From positions 7,723,181-7,787,180 of the forward strand of contig NC_064040.1 of NCBI RefSeq assembly GCF_932526225.1: 64,000 nt of DNA, written 5' to 3'. Source of the stretch: Nematostella vectensis (taxonomy: Eukaryota > Cnidaria > Anthozoa > Actiniaria > Edwardsiidae). Made by a program: the position numbers and the translations under genes. The notes under the pieces were generated by a model. It had not been told where the DNA came from and did no database searches. It saw nothing but the letters and a program-made list of their open reading frames with translations. Positions 45,606 to 54,587 of the stretch are shown piece after piece (position 1 is the first letter of the stretch; each line of letters begins with the position of its first letter).

Positions 45606-46352
45606 CTAAACGGTTTCTTCACGCCGGTTGAGGCCACCGGGTTCAAGAGTGGCAGCGCGAGCTATCAGTGTGGCTTCTCTTGCTTTGCGGATGGAGTCGT
45701 GGTTATTTCTTATTTTTTCAATAGGTATGAGCTCTATGTCAGAAGCGGAGTGGTTAAGGTTTTAGGAAGTGTTCAGCGGCGTGGGTTGGTATGGATCGAG
45801 ATTGGGAGTCTACAGTTCTGCGGTGGTCATTAAAACGTTCTTTTAATTTGCGTTTAGTTTCCCCAATATATTGAAGGTTACAGCGGTTACATTGAATCAT
45901 ATAAATTACGTTTTTAGTATTGCAGGTTATGTGGGAGGTTATAGGTCGTGTTTCACCTGTTGAGAAAAATGTGTAGCTTGTAAGGCCATCGGTTCTAATA
46001 TAGGGGCAGGTTAGGCAGTTTTTTTTCCGCAACGGAAAGCACCGGGAGGTTGGTTGGTGGGAGAGCGGTCGGAAGGTAGCTTGGCTTTAACGAGGATGTC
46101 GCGGAGGTTAGGTGAGCGGCGAAAGGCGACAAGAGGGGGCTCAGTGAAAACCTTATGGCATCGCTTAGACGAGAGTAGAAGGTTGTAGTTTCTACGGATT
46201 ATGTTGTTGATGTTAGGTAGTGTAGGGTTATAGGTAGTGACAAAGGGGATGCGACGGGAGTTTTTGTGGTTGTTATTATTAGGGCGTAGGGCGTCAATGC
46301 GGGAAATGTTAGCAACGCGTTCCCTAAAAAAGAAAAGGAAATCACTTGGCAA
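45606..46352 (-). mobile_element. Penelope-like element fragment with GIY-YIG endonuclease, frameshifted
   Basis: Reading from 46352, the minus strand shows a basic linker region ending PPGAFRCGKK. A change of frame near 46020 leads to the GIY-YIG domain (CNTKNVIYMIQCNRC, then LQYIGETKRKLKERFNDHR). A second frame change near 45765 leads to the tail IELIPIEKIRNNHDSIRKAR and LEPGGLNRREE, with a stop at 45606. This order is that of the C-terminal part of Penelope-like retroelements. The reverse transcriptase is absent (5' truncation), so the copy is dead. Confidence 0.75.
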
Positions 46353-46880
46353 ATAAATTCTCAGATATTTGCATTTTTTGGTTAGGCTATTTCAGGAGAA
46401 AGTAAGTCCTCACGTTCTCCTGGCTATTTTGAACACATCTATTTAAAGCAAAATTCGAGATTGTATGTATGTTATTTTTTTGTAAGCTGCAAAGCAAATG
46501 ACCATGCTATCTGCGCGGCTGGGACTTGCGCGACGCGAGCGTGTGACCAGAGGCTGACCGGGTATGCTAATTTAGTTAGTTCATAAAGTTCGACAAATAT
46601 TGGAAAAATAAGTGAATTTTGGCGTGCGAAATCCTTGGTAGCTCAAACAATTCCACTTTGTATCCAAAGTGATGTCTGTCCTCTTATTCAAAACTAGTAA
46701 TATCTGGACTCAAGCTCAACCGGTACAGTACAACCTCGTGCAGACGATGACATGATGAATGCATAATAGCTCTAATTTTCACAATCCCCTGAACAATAGG
46801 ATAAACCCCTTTTCAATTTTAGGGTTATATAAGCCTAGAGGCGGGGTCAAGGCCACGTGCCGTAAATGCTTGTTTTATAT

Positions 46881-47034
46881 GAATAATATAAAATACGCAG
46901 CTGCTTTGTCTCCTATTATCTTTGTTCTACAAAGGAGTTCTTTTGTCTCTATTCTTCTCGTTCTTTGTGTCAAGGTGCGGATATTGTTCATTTGCCTAAT
47001 CAAATTGCAGCTTGTAAGAGCTGCGTACTGACCC
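46881..47034. mobile_element. hAT-like miniature transposon, second copy
   Basis: Flanked by an exact 8 bp duplication TTTTATAT (46873-46880 and 47035-47042). The core is nearly identical to 15076-15223 (for example GTTCTACAAAGGAGTTCTTT and CAAATTGCAGCTTGTAAGAG), with inverted TACGCAGCT/AGCTGCGTA near the ends. Confidence 0.85.
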
Positions 47035-47158
47035 TTTTATATCCACGTTTCGCCGCTGTTTAGCGCCAATCTCATAAGTACCTCGCTTCGAAATACTACA
47101 CACCTACCCACCCCTCCGGCGCATTATGAATGAAATGAAAGCTCCCTTCGAGTAAGCG

Positions 47159-47690
47159 AGTAGTAGGGAAATGGCGCAGCTGGCGCAACTTTTTGATCTC
47201 CCCAAATTTCATTCCAAAAATGGCGCAAAAGTCTCCGCGCACCTCCGCCAAGCCTCGCGACCTGCGCATGCGCGAGTTTGCCAGAGATCTCTTGCACGAC
47301 CAAGCCCACCTGTCAATCACTTTGTCACGTGATAGCCACGCCCACCTGTCAATCACTTTGTAAAAAACCTGTCAATCACTTTGTCACGTGACGGCCACAC
47401 CCACCTGTCAATCACTTTGTAAAAAACCTGTCAATCACTTTGTCACGTGACGGCCACGCCCACCTGTCAATCATTTTGTAAAAAACCTGTCAATCACTTT
47501 GTCACGTGATAGCCACGCCCACCTGTCAATCATTTTGTCGCGTGACGGTCAAGCCCACCTGTCAATCACTTTGTCACGTGATAGCCACGCCCACCTGTCA
47601 ATCATTTTGTCGCGTGACGGTCAAGCCCACCTGTCAATCACTTTGTCACGTGTCGCATCTAGGGGGAGCTCGAGGGGGCTAGCCTCTCAG
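47159..47690. repeat. Left terminal inverted repeat with internal tandem array
   Basis: About 145 bp of unique sequence is followed by a tandem array (about 47310-47650). Its units contain CACGTGAYRGCCACGCCCAC and CTGTCAATCACTTTGT, with or without an AAAAAACCTGTCAATCACTT insert. The repeat ends in CGCATCTAGGGGGAGCTCG. CACGTG palindromes recur about every 60-70 bp. Confidence 0.93.
47661..47690. repeat. Polinton palindrome copy 1
   Basis: AGGGGGAGCTCGAGGGGGCT followed by AGCCTCTCAG. This is the first of eight related palindromes found only within the element, here at the inner edge of the left terminal repeat. Confidence 0.7.
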
Positions 47691-47712
47691 CTTCACATCT
47701 AAAAAAGCTTTT

Positions 47713-47732
47713 GAAAAGTGGTTTAAAGACAT
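47713..47732 (+). promoter_or_regulatory. Extended TTTAAAGA box of the polymerase gene
   Basis: GAAAAGTGGTTTAAAGACAT. The TTTAAA is 26 bp before the ATG at 47749, the same spacing as in the TFIIB-like and ankyrin genes. The upstream CTTCACATCTAAAAAAGC is also shared with the TFIIB-like gene. Confidence 0.7.
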
Positions 47733-47748
47733 GGCTGGTTTGATAGAA

Positions 47749-50700
47749 ATGGAGAACCTGAAGGTGAAAGATCTGAAAGCCCTCGCCAAGGAGCGGGGTA
47801 TCCCAAGATATTACTGGATGCGGAGAGACGAACTCGTCGGAGCGCTGACCAGCACGTCACCACCACCACCACCCCGACGGGTTCCTTTACCCAAACTTGT
47901 CAAAGGGCTGCCACGACCACCACGCATTACCCCGTCCAACACGTCGGAGAGTATTCTCGACGGCCCGATACCTGAGATTAATGTCCCTATTCTAAAACCC
48001 TCCCAACCCCCACGGAGTTCCCGCGTCCAATCACTCAAGCATTTTGCAAACAGGGCGGCCAACTCGATCAAGAGCGAGTTAGACAAGTTTGTGGATTGGA
48101 TACTATCTTATGTCCCCGAGCCCGTCAAAAAGACCGTCAAAGAGGCTGCAGATAAACGGGTCGAACGTCTGAAGGAGAGGATTAAGCGTCTACACGAGGA
48201 GGTGGAAGATCGCTTCACACCCAAGGAACAACAGACGGCGTTGAAGGGGTATCTTAAAACCCACGGAATAGCCGGGCAGAGAGGCTACGACCCCAAGACA
48301 TTCATCGCCAGAATCAAACCGAAAGTCTTAGAGCTAATCAGTCAACAAAAAAAGCCTATCAAAGTGAAGTTTATCTTTACTTGCGGGTTTATAAAAGAGG
48401 ATCCGGCTACAGCTCAGATCGAAGAAGAACTGGGATATTTTCATACAGAAAAGCCCGAGATTGTGACAGAGTCGACTGATCTCTCTGATTTGTTCGATAC
48501 GATGACAAATTATTTACTCGGATTAGTTGAGCTGTTCCAGAAGCAAGGCTCCGGATGGCAGTTTGACCAAGTGGAATACTTTGACATCAACATAGATCCC
48601 TTTGAACCGCTTTCTGGGTCTTCCTATATTCCGCTGCCGCCGAAACTAGCGTCTAAGAAGGCGATCATCAATGTTAAGAACGAGAATGATCACGAATGTT
48701 TCAAGTGGGCAGTAACCTCTGCTGTGTATCCTAGGGAGAAAGATCCTCAAAGGTTCAGTAAACAAATGATAGAGAACTCTGAGAAATTCGACTGGTCAGG
48801 GATAGAGTTCCCCGTCTCACTAAAACAGATTGACAAGTTCGAGAAACAGAACCAGTATACGGTTAATGTGTTTGGATACGAAACCAAAATATATCCATTG
48901 AGAATCAGTGAGAAGGATCCAGATAATGCGATCAACTTACTTCTCATCTCGGATGATGAGACGAATCATTACTGCTGGATAAAGAATATGATGAGATTAG
49001 TATCTACTCAAATTGATGAGTTTCATCATACTCGTTTTTTATGCTGTAGATGTCTGAACTCGTTTCGGTGCAAACAATCATTAGAAAAACATTCTGAATG
49101 CTGTAGCAATCATGAAGCGGTTGGAATAGAGATGCCTAAGATAGATAAGGATGGAAATCTACCTCACATTAAATTCAAAAACTACAACAGAAAAATGCGT
49201 GTCCCCTTTGTTGTCTATGCCGACTTTGAGAGCTTCACAGAGAATATAGACACTTGCTCCCCAGATGGGAGTAAAAGCTTCACTAAGCAATACCAGAAAC
49301 ACAAACCGTCTGGTTTCTGCTATCTCATCAAGTGTTTCGACGGAGATATATCCCCATCCGAGCTTGTACGATACACAGCTGAATCTCCAGACGAAGATAT
49401 CCCACAGCTTTTCGTAGAGTCTTTGGAGTCAGACATTAAGAAAATTTATGATAAGTTCAGGTTCCCTAAGAAGGTGAAAATGACTCCGAAGGACAAAATC
49501 GCCTATAACGACGCCACTCACTGCCACATCTGCGAGGGTGGATTAGGGGAAGACAAGGTTTTGGACCATTGCCACCTTACAGGGAAGTACAGAGGTGCTG
49601 CTCACAACGCATGCAACTTAGATCACAAAATTCCAAAGTTCTTTCCTGTTATCTTTCACAATCTGTCTGGGTACGACAGCCATCTATTTATCAAGAACCT
49701 TGGTACATCGGAAGGTAAAATAAACTGTATACCTAATAACGAGGAAAAGTATATTTCTTTCACAAAACAGATTGTAGTCGACAGTTTCACGAACAAGGAG
49801 GGCAACAAGATTGATGTTAAACGTGATATCAGATTTATCGACAGTTTCAGGTTTATGTCGGCCAGTCTCGACAGTCTAGTGGGTAATATGTCAAGGGAGT
49901 GCTTCAAAAACCTGGCGGAGTACTATGAGGGGGAGGAGCTTCAGCTGTTGTTGAGGAAGGGTGTTTTCCCTTACGACTGGTTCGACGGCTTTAGCAAGCT
50001 CAACGCAACACAGCTCCCACAGAGAGAGGCATTCCACTCCAAACTCAACGACACCGACATATCGGAGGAGGATCACCTGCACGCGCGGAGAGTGTGGGAG
50101 GTCTTTGGGATGGGGACCATGAGGGATTACCACAATCTGTACCTAGAGTCGGATGTGTTGCTTTTAGCTGACGTTTTCGAGAACTTTAGGGACGTTTGTC
50201 TCAAGAATTACGGTCTGGACCCCGCTTGGTACTACACAGCGCCAGGGTTGGCTTGGGATGCAGCGTTGAAGACCACCAAGGTGAGGCTAGAGCTTCTAAC
50301 GGACTATGACATGTTGCTCATGATTGAGAAGGGCATCCGTGGGGGTGTCTCCATGATAAGCAACAGACATGGGGAGGCAAATAACCCTTACATGAAGGAG
50401 TATGACCCCGACCTACCCACAAAATATATCACCTACCTTGATGCTAACAATTTGTATGGCTGGGCGATGAGCAACCCTTTACCGACTCACGGTTTCAGGT
50501 GGATGGGTGACCAAGAGCTGTCAGGTTGGAGAGACCGCCCATGCATTCTGGAGGTTGACTTGGAGTACCCTCACCACCTACATGACTTACACAACGATTA
50601 CCCACTAGCCCCGGAATCTATCGGGCTAGGCAATGTGGACAAATTGGTCCCCAACCTTAACGACAAGACAAAGTACGTTATCCACCATGAGACTCTGAAA

Positions 50701-51657
50701 CTTTACGAAAGTCTTGGGCTAAAAGTCACCAAGATTCACAGGGGTGTCACTTTTGAGGAGTCTGCTTGGCTGGAGCCCTACATTGACTTGAACACCGATC
50801 TGAGAGCCAAGGCGACAAACGATTTTGAGAAAGATTTTTTCAAGTTAATGAACAACTCCGTCTTTGGTAAGACTATGGAGAACATTAGGAACAGGGTGGA
50901 CATTCGGTTGGTGACGGACGAGAAGCAGGCCAAGAAGCTCATATCAAAGCCGAACTATCAACATCGCACCATCTTTTGCGAGAATCTAGCCGCCATCCAC
51001 ATGAAGAAGACAAAGCTGATCTTCAACAAGCCTGTCTACTTGGGCATGTCCATTCTGGACCTGAGTAAGACGCTCATGTACGATTTCCACTACAACTTCG
51101 TCAAGCCCAAGTACGGTGAGGATGCAAAGCTCTTATTCACTGATACTGACAGCCTGATGTATGAGATCGAGACTAAAGACTTTTACGAGGACATCAGCGG
51201 GGATGTGAGGTCCATGTTCGACACCAGCAACTTTCCGAAGGGTCACCCATCTGGTATTGAGGTGGGTGTGAACAAGAAAGTCATCGGAATGTTTAAAGAT
51301 GAGGCTGGGGGCCAGCAAATTACAGAATTTGTAGGACTGAGGGCCAAACTTTACTCGTACAAGATGGATGAAGGTAAAGAAGAAAAGAAATGCAAGGGCG
51401 TCAAGAGAGCAGTCGTCAAGAAGAGCATCGGTTTCGATGACTACAAGGATTGCTTATTTGGTAAGAAACCTCAGATGAGACTTATGAATGTCATCAGAAG
51501 TCATAAGCATGATGTTTACACTGAAACGGTGAACAAGGTCGCTCTATCTCATGAGGATGATAAACGGGTCATCTGTGATGATGGTATTCACACCTTCGCT
51601 CACGGTCATTTCAGAACGCTATTAGGTGGTGGCTCAGTATCTTCAGGGACGACTTGA
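47749..51657 (+). CDS. pPolB: Polinton protein-primed family B DNA polymerase
   Basis: Replicates the element with a protein primer. 1302 aa from the ATG at 47749. An ATG 18 bp upstream (47731) overlaps the promoter box, and spacing in sister genes favours 47749. In order: a SAP-like helical motif (about 1-34, VKDLKALAKERGIPRYYWMRR), a proline-rich linker with DGPIPEINVPILKP (71-84), and a C2HC zinc finger (Cys432, Cys435, His448, Cys451). Exonuclease Exo I is YADFES (Asp492, Glu494); Exo II is FHNLSGYD (Asn638, Asp643); Exo III is YLESD (798-802). Between Exo I and II sits an endonuclease VII-like zinc insert (592-623, CHIC ... DHCHLTGKYRGAAHNACN). Palm motif A is YLDANNLYG (Asp898), B is KLMNNSVFGK (1032-1041) and C is TDTDS (Asp1132, Asp1134). 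All catalytic residues are present. Its 3' end overlaps the convergent integrase gene by 52 bp. Confidence 0.96.
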   Translation: MENLKVKDLKALAKERGIPRYYWMRRDELVGALTSTSPPPPPRRVPLPKLVKGLPRPPRITPSNTSESILDGPIPEINVPILKPSQPPRSSRVQSLKHFANRAANSIKSELDKFVDWILSYVPEPVKKTVKEAADKRVERLKERIKRLHEEVEDRFTPKEQQTALKGYLKTHGIAGQRGYDPKTFIARIKPKVLELISQQKKPIKVKFIFTCGFIKEDPATAQIEEELGYFHTEKPEIVTESTDLSDLFDTMTNYLLGLVELFQKQGSGWQFDQVEYFDINIDPFEPLSGSSYIPLPPKLASKKAIINVKNENDHECFKWAVTSAVYPREKDPQRFSKQMIENSEKFDWSGIEFPVSLKQIDKFEKQNQYTVNVFGYETKIYPLRISEKDPDNAINLLLISDDETNHYCWIKNMMRLVSTQIDEFHHTRFLCCRCLNSFRCKQSLEKHSECCSNHEAVGIEMPKIDKDGNLPHIKFKNYNRKMRVPFVVYADFESFTENIDTCSPDGSKSFTKQYQKHKPSGFCYLIKCFDGDISPSELVRYTAESPDEDIPQLFVESLESDIKKIYDKFRFPKKVKMTPKDKIAYNDATHCHICEGGLGEDKVLDHCHLTGKYRGAAHNACNLDHKIPKFFPVIFHNLSGYDSHLFIKNLGTSEGKINCIPNNEEKYISFTKQIVVDSFTNKEGNKIDVKRDIRFIDSFRFMSASLDSLVGNMSRECFKNLAEYYEGEELQLLLRKGVFPYDWFDGFSKLNATQLPQREAFHSKLNDTDISEEDHLHARRVWEVFGMGTMRDYHNLYLESDVLLLADVFENFRDVCLKNYGLDPAWYYTAPGLAWDAALKTTKVRLELLTDYDMLLMIEKGIRGGVSMISNRHGEANNPYMKEYDPDLPTKYITYLDANNLYGWAMSNPLPTHGFRWMGDQELSGWRDRPCILEVDLEYPHHLHDLHNDYPLAPESIGLGNVDKLVPNLNDKTKYVIHHETLKLYESLGLKVTKIHRGVTFEESAWLEPYIDLNTDLRAKATNDFEKDFFKLMNNSVFGKTMENIRNRVDIRLVTDEKQAKKLISKPNYQHRTIFCENLAAIHMKKTKLIFNKPVYLGMSILDLSKTLMYDFHYNFVKPKYGEDAKLLFTDTDSLMYEIETKDFYEDISGDVRSMFDTSNFPKGHPSGIEVGVNKKVIGMFKDEAGGQQITEFVGLRAKLYSYKMDEGKEEKKCKGVKRAVVKKSIGFDDYKDCLFGKKPQMRLMNVIRSHKHDVYTETVNKVALSHEDDKRVICDDGIHTFAHGHFRTLLGGGSVSSGTT

Positions 51658-52598
51658 AGTTCTTCCCTAACGAACGACCTCCTTGGAGCGTCTTCGGAGA
51701 GGTAGTACAACACAGGCTGTCCAACTGAAACAACACTGCGTGATAGATCAAACACTTTTAAACTCCAAATAGGATCTGTGGCTCGTCTGCGTTCACCTCC
51801 TTCCTCTTCTCCAGGAGCTAATAGATATCTAACTCTAACCCCTGGTGGTAGTCTAACTTCATCAAGTCCAACAGGCCGCTTATACGTTGGAGGATCAATA
51901 TCAACCTCTTTCAAACCAATAGATTTTGCAGGCTCTTTGCCAGTGATTCTTATGGGTTGACTATTCAGAGTTTTCAAAACATCTGGCAATCGTTTCACCC
52001 AAACTCTAGATCGATCATCACTAATCATTTCTTGAGCATACTGATGAGAAAACAACCTCTCCGCCAGTGTTCTATTGGCGCGTTCGACAAAAGCCTGTGC
52101 GCGATGGTTCCCAGCTTCGCTTCGCTGGATGGTAACCCCCTTCTTTTTCATAATCTTCGTTACCTCTCCCCTAAATTCTGTCCCCGGATCGACAATCACC
52201 GTATGAGGCCATTTAAGTTTTCTGGAGTATATCTTTTCAAACCCTTTAGCAATTCCACTCGAATCCTTGGTAGTCAGTGCTTCTGCATCTTTATATCTCG
52301 AGGCAATATCAATCACAACCAACGCGTAACGGTAGGTTTTTCTGCCTACGTTATCGTGGGGCATAAACAGCAGATCGGCTTGGTGAATCTGATTAGGTTT
52401 ATTCACAGTCCAATGCGGTCTGGGGACATACTTTGGAGCTGGGAGGTAGATCTGCCACAACGCCTGTTTTTCAAGCCACTTCTTAGCCTCAGCTTCACTG
52501 ACTTTAGCGGCACTAGCTAATTTAGAAATAGCTGAATACCCTTTCCAGTACCCATCGGTGGAATAGTATATTTTTGATAACCTGCTTTCGTTACTCAT
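51606..52598 (-). CDS. Polinton integrase, DD35E
   Basis: Retrovirus-like integrase that inserts the element. 330 aa. The N-terminal part (1-60) is helical, without a clear HHCC finger. The catalytic core has Asp75 (IHQADLLFMP), Asp137 (VIVDPGTEFRG) and Glu172 (HRAQAFVERANRTLAE), 34 residues apart between the last two, i.e. DD35E. The C-terminal part (about 235-320) is proline-rich, with a chromo/SH3-like strand run (WSLKVFDLSRS, GQPVLYYLSEDAPRRSFVREE). It is divergent from the capsid gene across 33 bp and convergent with the polymerase gene. A TTTTAAGA box lies 27 bp before its ATG on its own strand. Confidence 0.95.
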   Translation of the reverse strand: MSNESRLSKIYYSTDGYWKGYSAISKLASAAKVSEAEAKKWLEKQALWQIYLPAPKYVPRPHWTVNKPNQIHQADLLFMPHDNVGRKTYRYALVVIDIASRYKDAEALTTKDSSGIAKGFEKIYSRKLKWPHTVIVDPGTEFRGEVTKIMKKKGVTIQRSEAGNHRAQAFVERANRTLAERLFSHQYAQEMISDDRSRVWVKRLPDVLKTLNSQPIRITGKEPAKSIGLKEVDIDPPTYKRPVGLDEVRLPPGVRVRYLLAPGEEEGGERRRATDPIWSLKVFDLSRSVVSVGQPVLYYLSEDAPRRSFVREELQVVPEDTEPPPNSVLK

Positions 52599-52632
52599 TT
52601 AAAGATTATCTCTCTTTTCTTAAAATAAAAGA
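52590..52632. promoter_or_regulatory. Overlapping divergent promoter, integrase / major capsid
   Basis: On the plus strand TTTAAAGATT begins within the integrase start codon (CAT at 52596-52598), 34 bp before the capsid ATG. On the minus strand TTTTAAGA lies 27 bp before the integrase ATG. Both boxes fit in about 40 bp. Confidence 0.6.
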
Positions 52633-53870
52633 TGGCACAAGCGATATCAGAAAAAATTAACCCAAACAGGATCCCACGGGAACCCTTCGGCCTGAAAGCG
52701 GAATCGTCGCTGAATCGGATTACATTCAATCCCTCATCGGCAAGTCCTGGAGAAACCCTCTATATAAATATTCCAAAACTTGCTGAAAATGTAGTGATTG
52801 TTCCAGGTAGTGTATCCTTACTATTTGACTTAAACGTCGCAGGACACGCGAATAATACTCTCGTCAACAACGTTGGCCGGAACCTAGTGTCAAGGCTCAA
52901 GATTCTCTTCGGTGGAGAAACACTACAGGATACTCAGAGATACGATCTCTTCCAAACCTATCACGACTTATACTTACAAGCTGAAGATCGTGGGGATAGA
53001 ATAAGACAAGGTATCTCCTCTGAAAACATGAGGAAGCTCAGGACAAATGCAGGTGATAAAGTGACCGCAGATGCTAAGGAAGTAGCTCTTGCAGCAGTTC
53101 ACAACACCAAGTACTGCATTCCACTCGACCATCCTATTCTCGGCGAGCATGGGGTCTTTTATCCAAAGGCGTTACCTCATCCGCTAATCTTTGAAATTAC
53201 TCTAGCCCCAGTTTCCGACGTCGTTGTTTATGCTGACACGGTCAAGACTCCAACGTACACAATCACAAACCTCGAGTTGGAATATGCTTGCATCTCAAGT
53301 GAATACTTGGCTCGTGAGGCGTTGTCGGCTTATCAGGTTGGTAGAGGATTCTTTTACGAGAACGTCATTCTCCACAAAACGTTCACCATTTCCAAACCTA
53401 ATGATGGTGTCATAAACGAGCACATTAATCTGCCGAGGAGGTCAATGACAGGGATATTGTGTCTGTTCACAGAGAGCTACACAGGAGGAGCAAGGGATTC
53501 CGAAAAGTTTGTCAATCCAAGTATCACATCGATCAACATTAATGTGGATGGCATGCCAAACCGTCTCTACTCCAAGGGGATGACACCGCCAGACCTCTGG
53601 GAGTCGGTAAAGAAACGTTTCGGTAGAGAGGGTGTCAAGCAAAAGGATTTTTACGCTAATAACAAGTTTGCTCTGTGGGTCGACTTGAGGGCACACCCAG
53701 ATAACAGCATTCACGGAGGAGGTCTGGTCTTGAACAACACGCGAGACGGAGTAAAACTCGAGATGAAACGAAAAGTTGGAGGAACGGGAAACATCACCTG
53801 CTACATGTTTGTAGTAGCCGACGCGTTGATGGAGGTTATGAACTCGAATTTGAGAGCAATCATGTATTAA
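52632..53870 (+). CDS. Polinton major capsid protein (double jelly-roll type)
   Basis: 412 aa. The position next to the packaging ATPase, the size, and beta-rich composition fit the Polinton major capsid (hexon-like) protein. The N-terminus is NRITFNPSSASPGETLYINI; then comes NNVGRNLVSRLKILFGGETL. The middle has ALPHPLIFEITLAPVSDVV and TITNLELEYACIS, as at the domain junction of double jelly-roll capsids. No enzymatic motif. The start codon follows AAAATAAAAG and lies 34 bp after a TTTAAAGATT box. The fold assignment is by pattern and context; a structure prediction would be needed to prove it. Confidence 0.8.
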   Translation: MAQAISEKINPNRIPREPFGLKAESSLNRITFNPSSASPGETLYINIPKLAENVVIVPGSVSLLFDLNVAGHANNTLVNNVGRNLVSRLKILFGGETLQDTQRYDLFQTYHDLYLQAEDRGDRIRQGISSENMRKLRTNAGDKVTADAKEVALAAVHNTKYCIPLDHPILGEHGVFYPKALPHPLIFEITLAPVSDVVVYADTVKTPTYTITNLELEYACISSEYLAREALSAYQVGRGFFYENVILHKTFTISKPNDGVINEHINLPRRSMTGILCLFTESYTGGARDSEKFVNPSITSININVDGMPNRLYSKGMTPPDLWESVKKRFGREGVKQKDFYANNKFALWVDLRAHPDNSIHGGGLVLNNTRDGVKLEMKRKVGGTGNITCYMFVVADALMEVMNSNLRAIMY

Positions 53871-53898
53871 AAAGGACTTGTGTGATAATACAAAAAGA

Positions 53899-54525
53899 AT
53901 GGAAGAATTACGGGAAAAAGTTCCTTTTCATTGTATTATCACAGGACCTACTAATTGTGGGAAGACAAAGTACCTCACGGAACAGCTCCGAGGGCCGTTC
54001 CGGCATGTGTTTGAATACATTGTGTTGATTTGTCCGACTTATGCGAAAAACAAGTCCTATCGTAGATTTGCTCACGGAGATAAACGTTTCTTGGTATTAT
54101 CGCCGGATGCTAGTAACACCGATGAGATTAACGAGTTACTAACAGATTGTGCGGTGCTATTTTCTGGTACAAATACGTTACTCGTTTTGGATGACTGTGC
54201 TGTATCGAAAGATCTAAAGCAACGCTCGAACAAGTTTATCAATCTAGCGTTCTCAGGGAGACACGAAGGATTATCAGTGTGGGTATTGACGCAACAATTA
54301 ACATCCATAGCAAAGCCCTTCCGTGATAACGTCGCCTGTGTGGTCACATTCCATAATCCATCTCAAATCGGTACCAAAACACTGTTTGAAGATTATGGAG
54401 GTGATTTAGACGTCGAGACTCGTAAAAAGTTTGTAGAACTGCTGAAAACTGAAAAGTATTCCAGACTCTGTTTCTGCCTACGGCATCCATTCCAACGTTA
54501 TTTGGAGATTCCTGCCACGCGGTGA
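53899..54525 (+). CDS. Polinton FtsK/HerA-type packaging ATPase
   Basis: DNA-packaging ATPase of the A32/HerA group. 208 aa. Walker A is GPTNCGKT (16-23); Walker B is TLLVLDDC (93-100); the sensor-like stretch is VWVLTQQL (127-134). The tail LCFCLRHPFQRYLEIPATR is family-like. An in-frame ATG exists at 53878, but it sits next to the ATTAAAAAGG box overlapping the capsid stop. The ATG at 53899, after TACAAAAAGA, has the usual 34 bp spacing. Directly after the stop lies one of the element's palindromes. Confidence 0.92.
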   Translation: MEELREKVPFHCIITGPTNCGKTKYLTEQLRGPFRHVFEYIVLICPTYAKNKSYRRFAHGDKRFLVLSPDASNTDEINELLTDCAVLFSGTNTLLVLDDCAVSKDLKQRSNKFINLAFSGRHEGLSVWVLTQQLTSIAKPFRDNVACVVTFHNPSQIGTKTLFEDYGGDLDVETRKKFVELLKTEKYSRLCFCLRHPFQRYLEIPATR

Positions 54526-54550
54526 GAGCTCGAGGGGCTGACCCCTCGAA
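54525..54550. repeat. Polinton palindrome copy 2 (at ATPase stop)
   Basis: GAGCTCGAGGGGCTGACCCC followed by TCGAA, beginning right at the ATPase stop codon. CGAGGGG and CCCCTCG form the stem. Confidence 0.75.
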
Positions 54551-54587
54551 GTGGTTTAAAAACATCTTGGTCTACTTACAAAATAAG

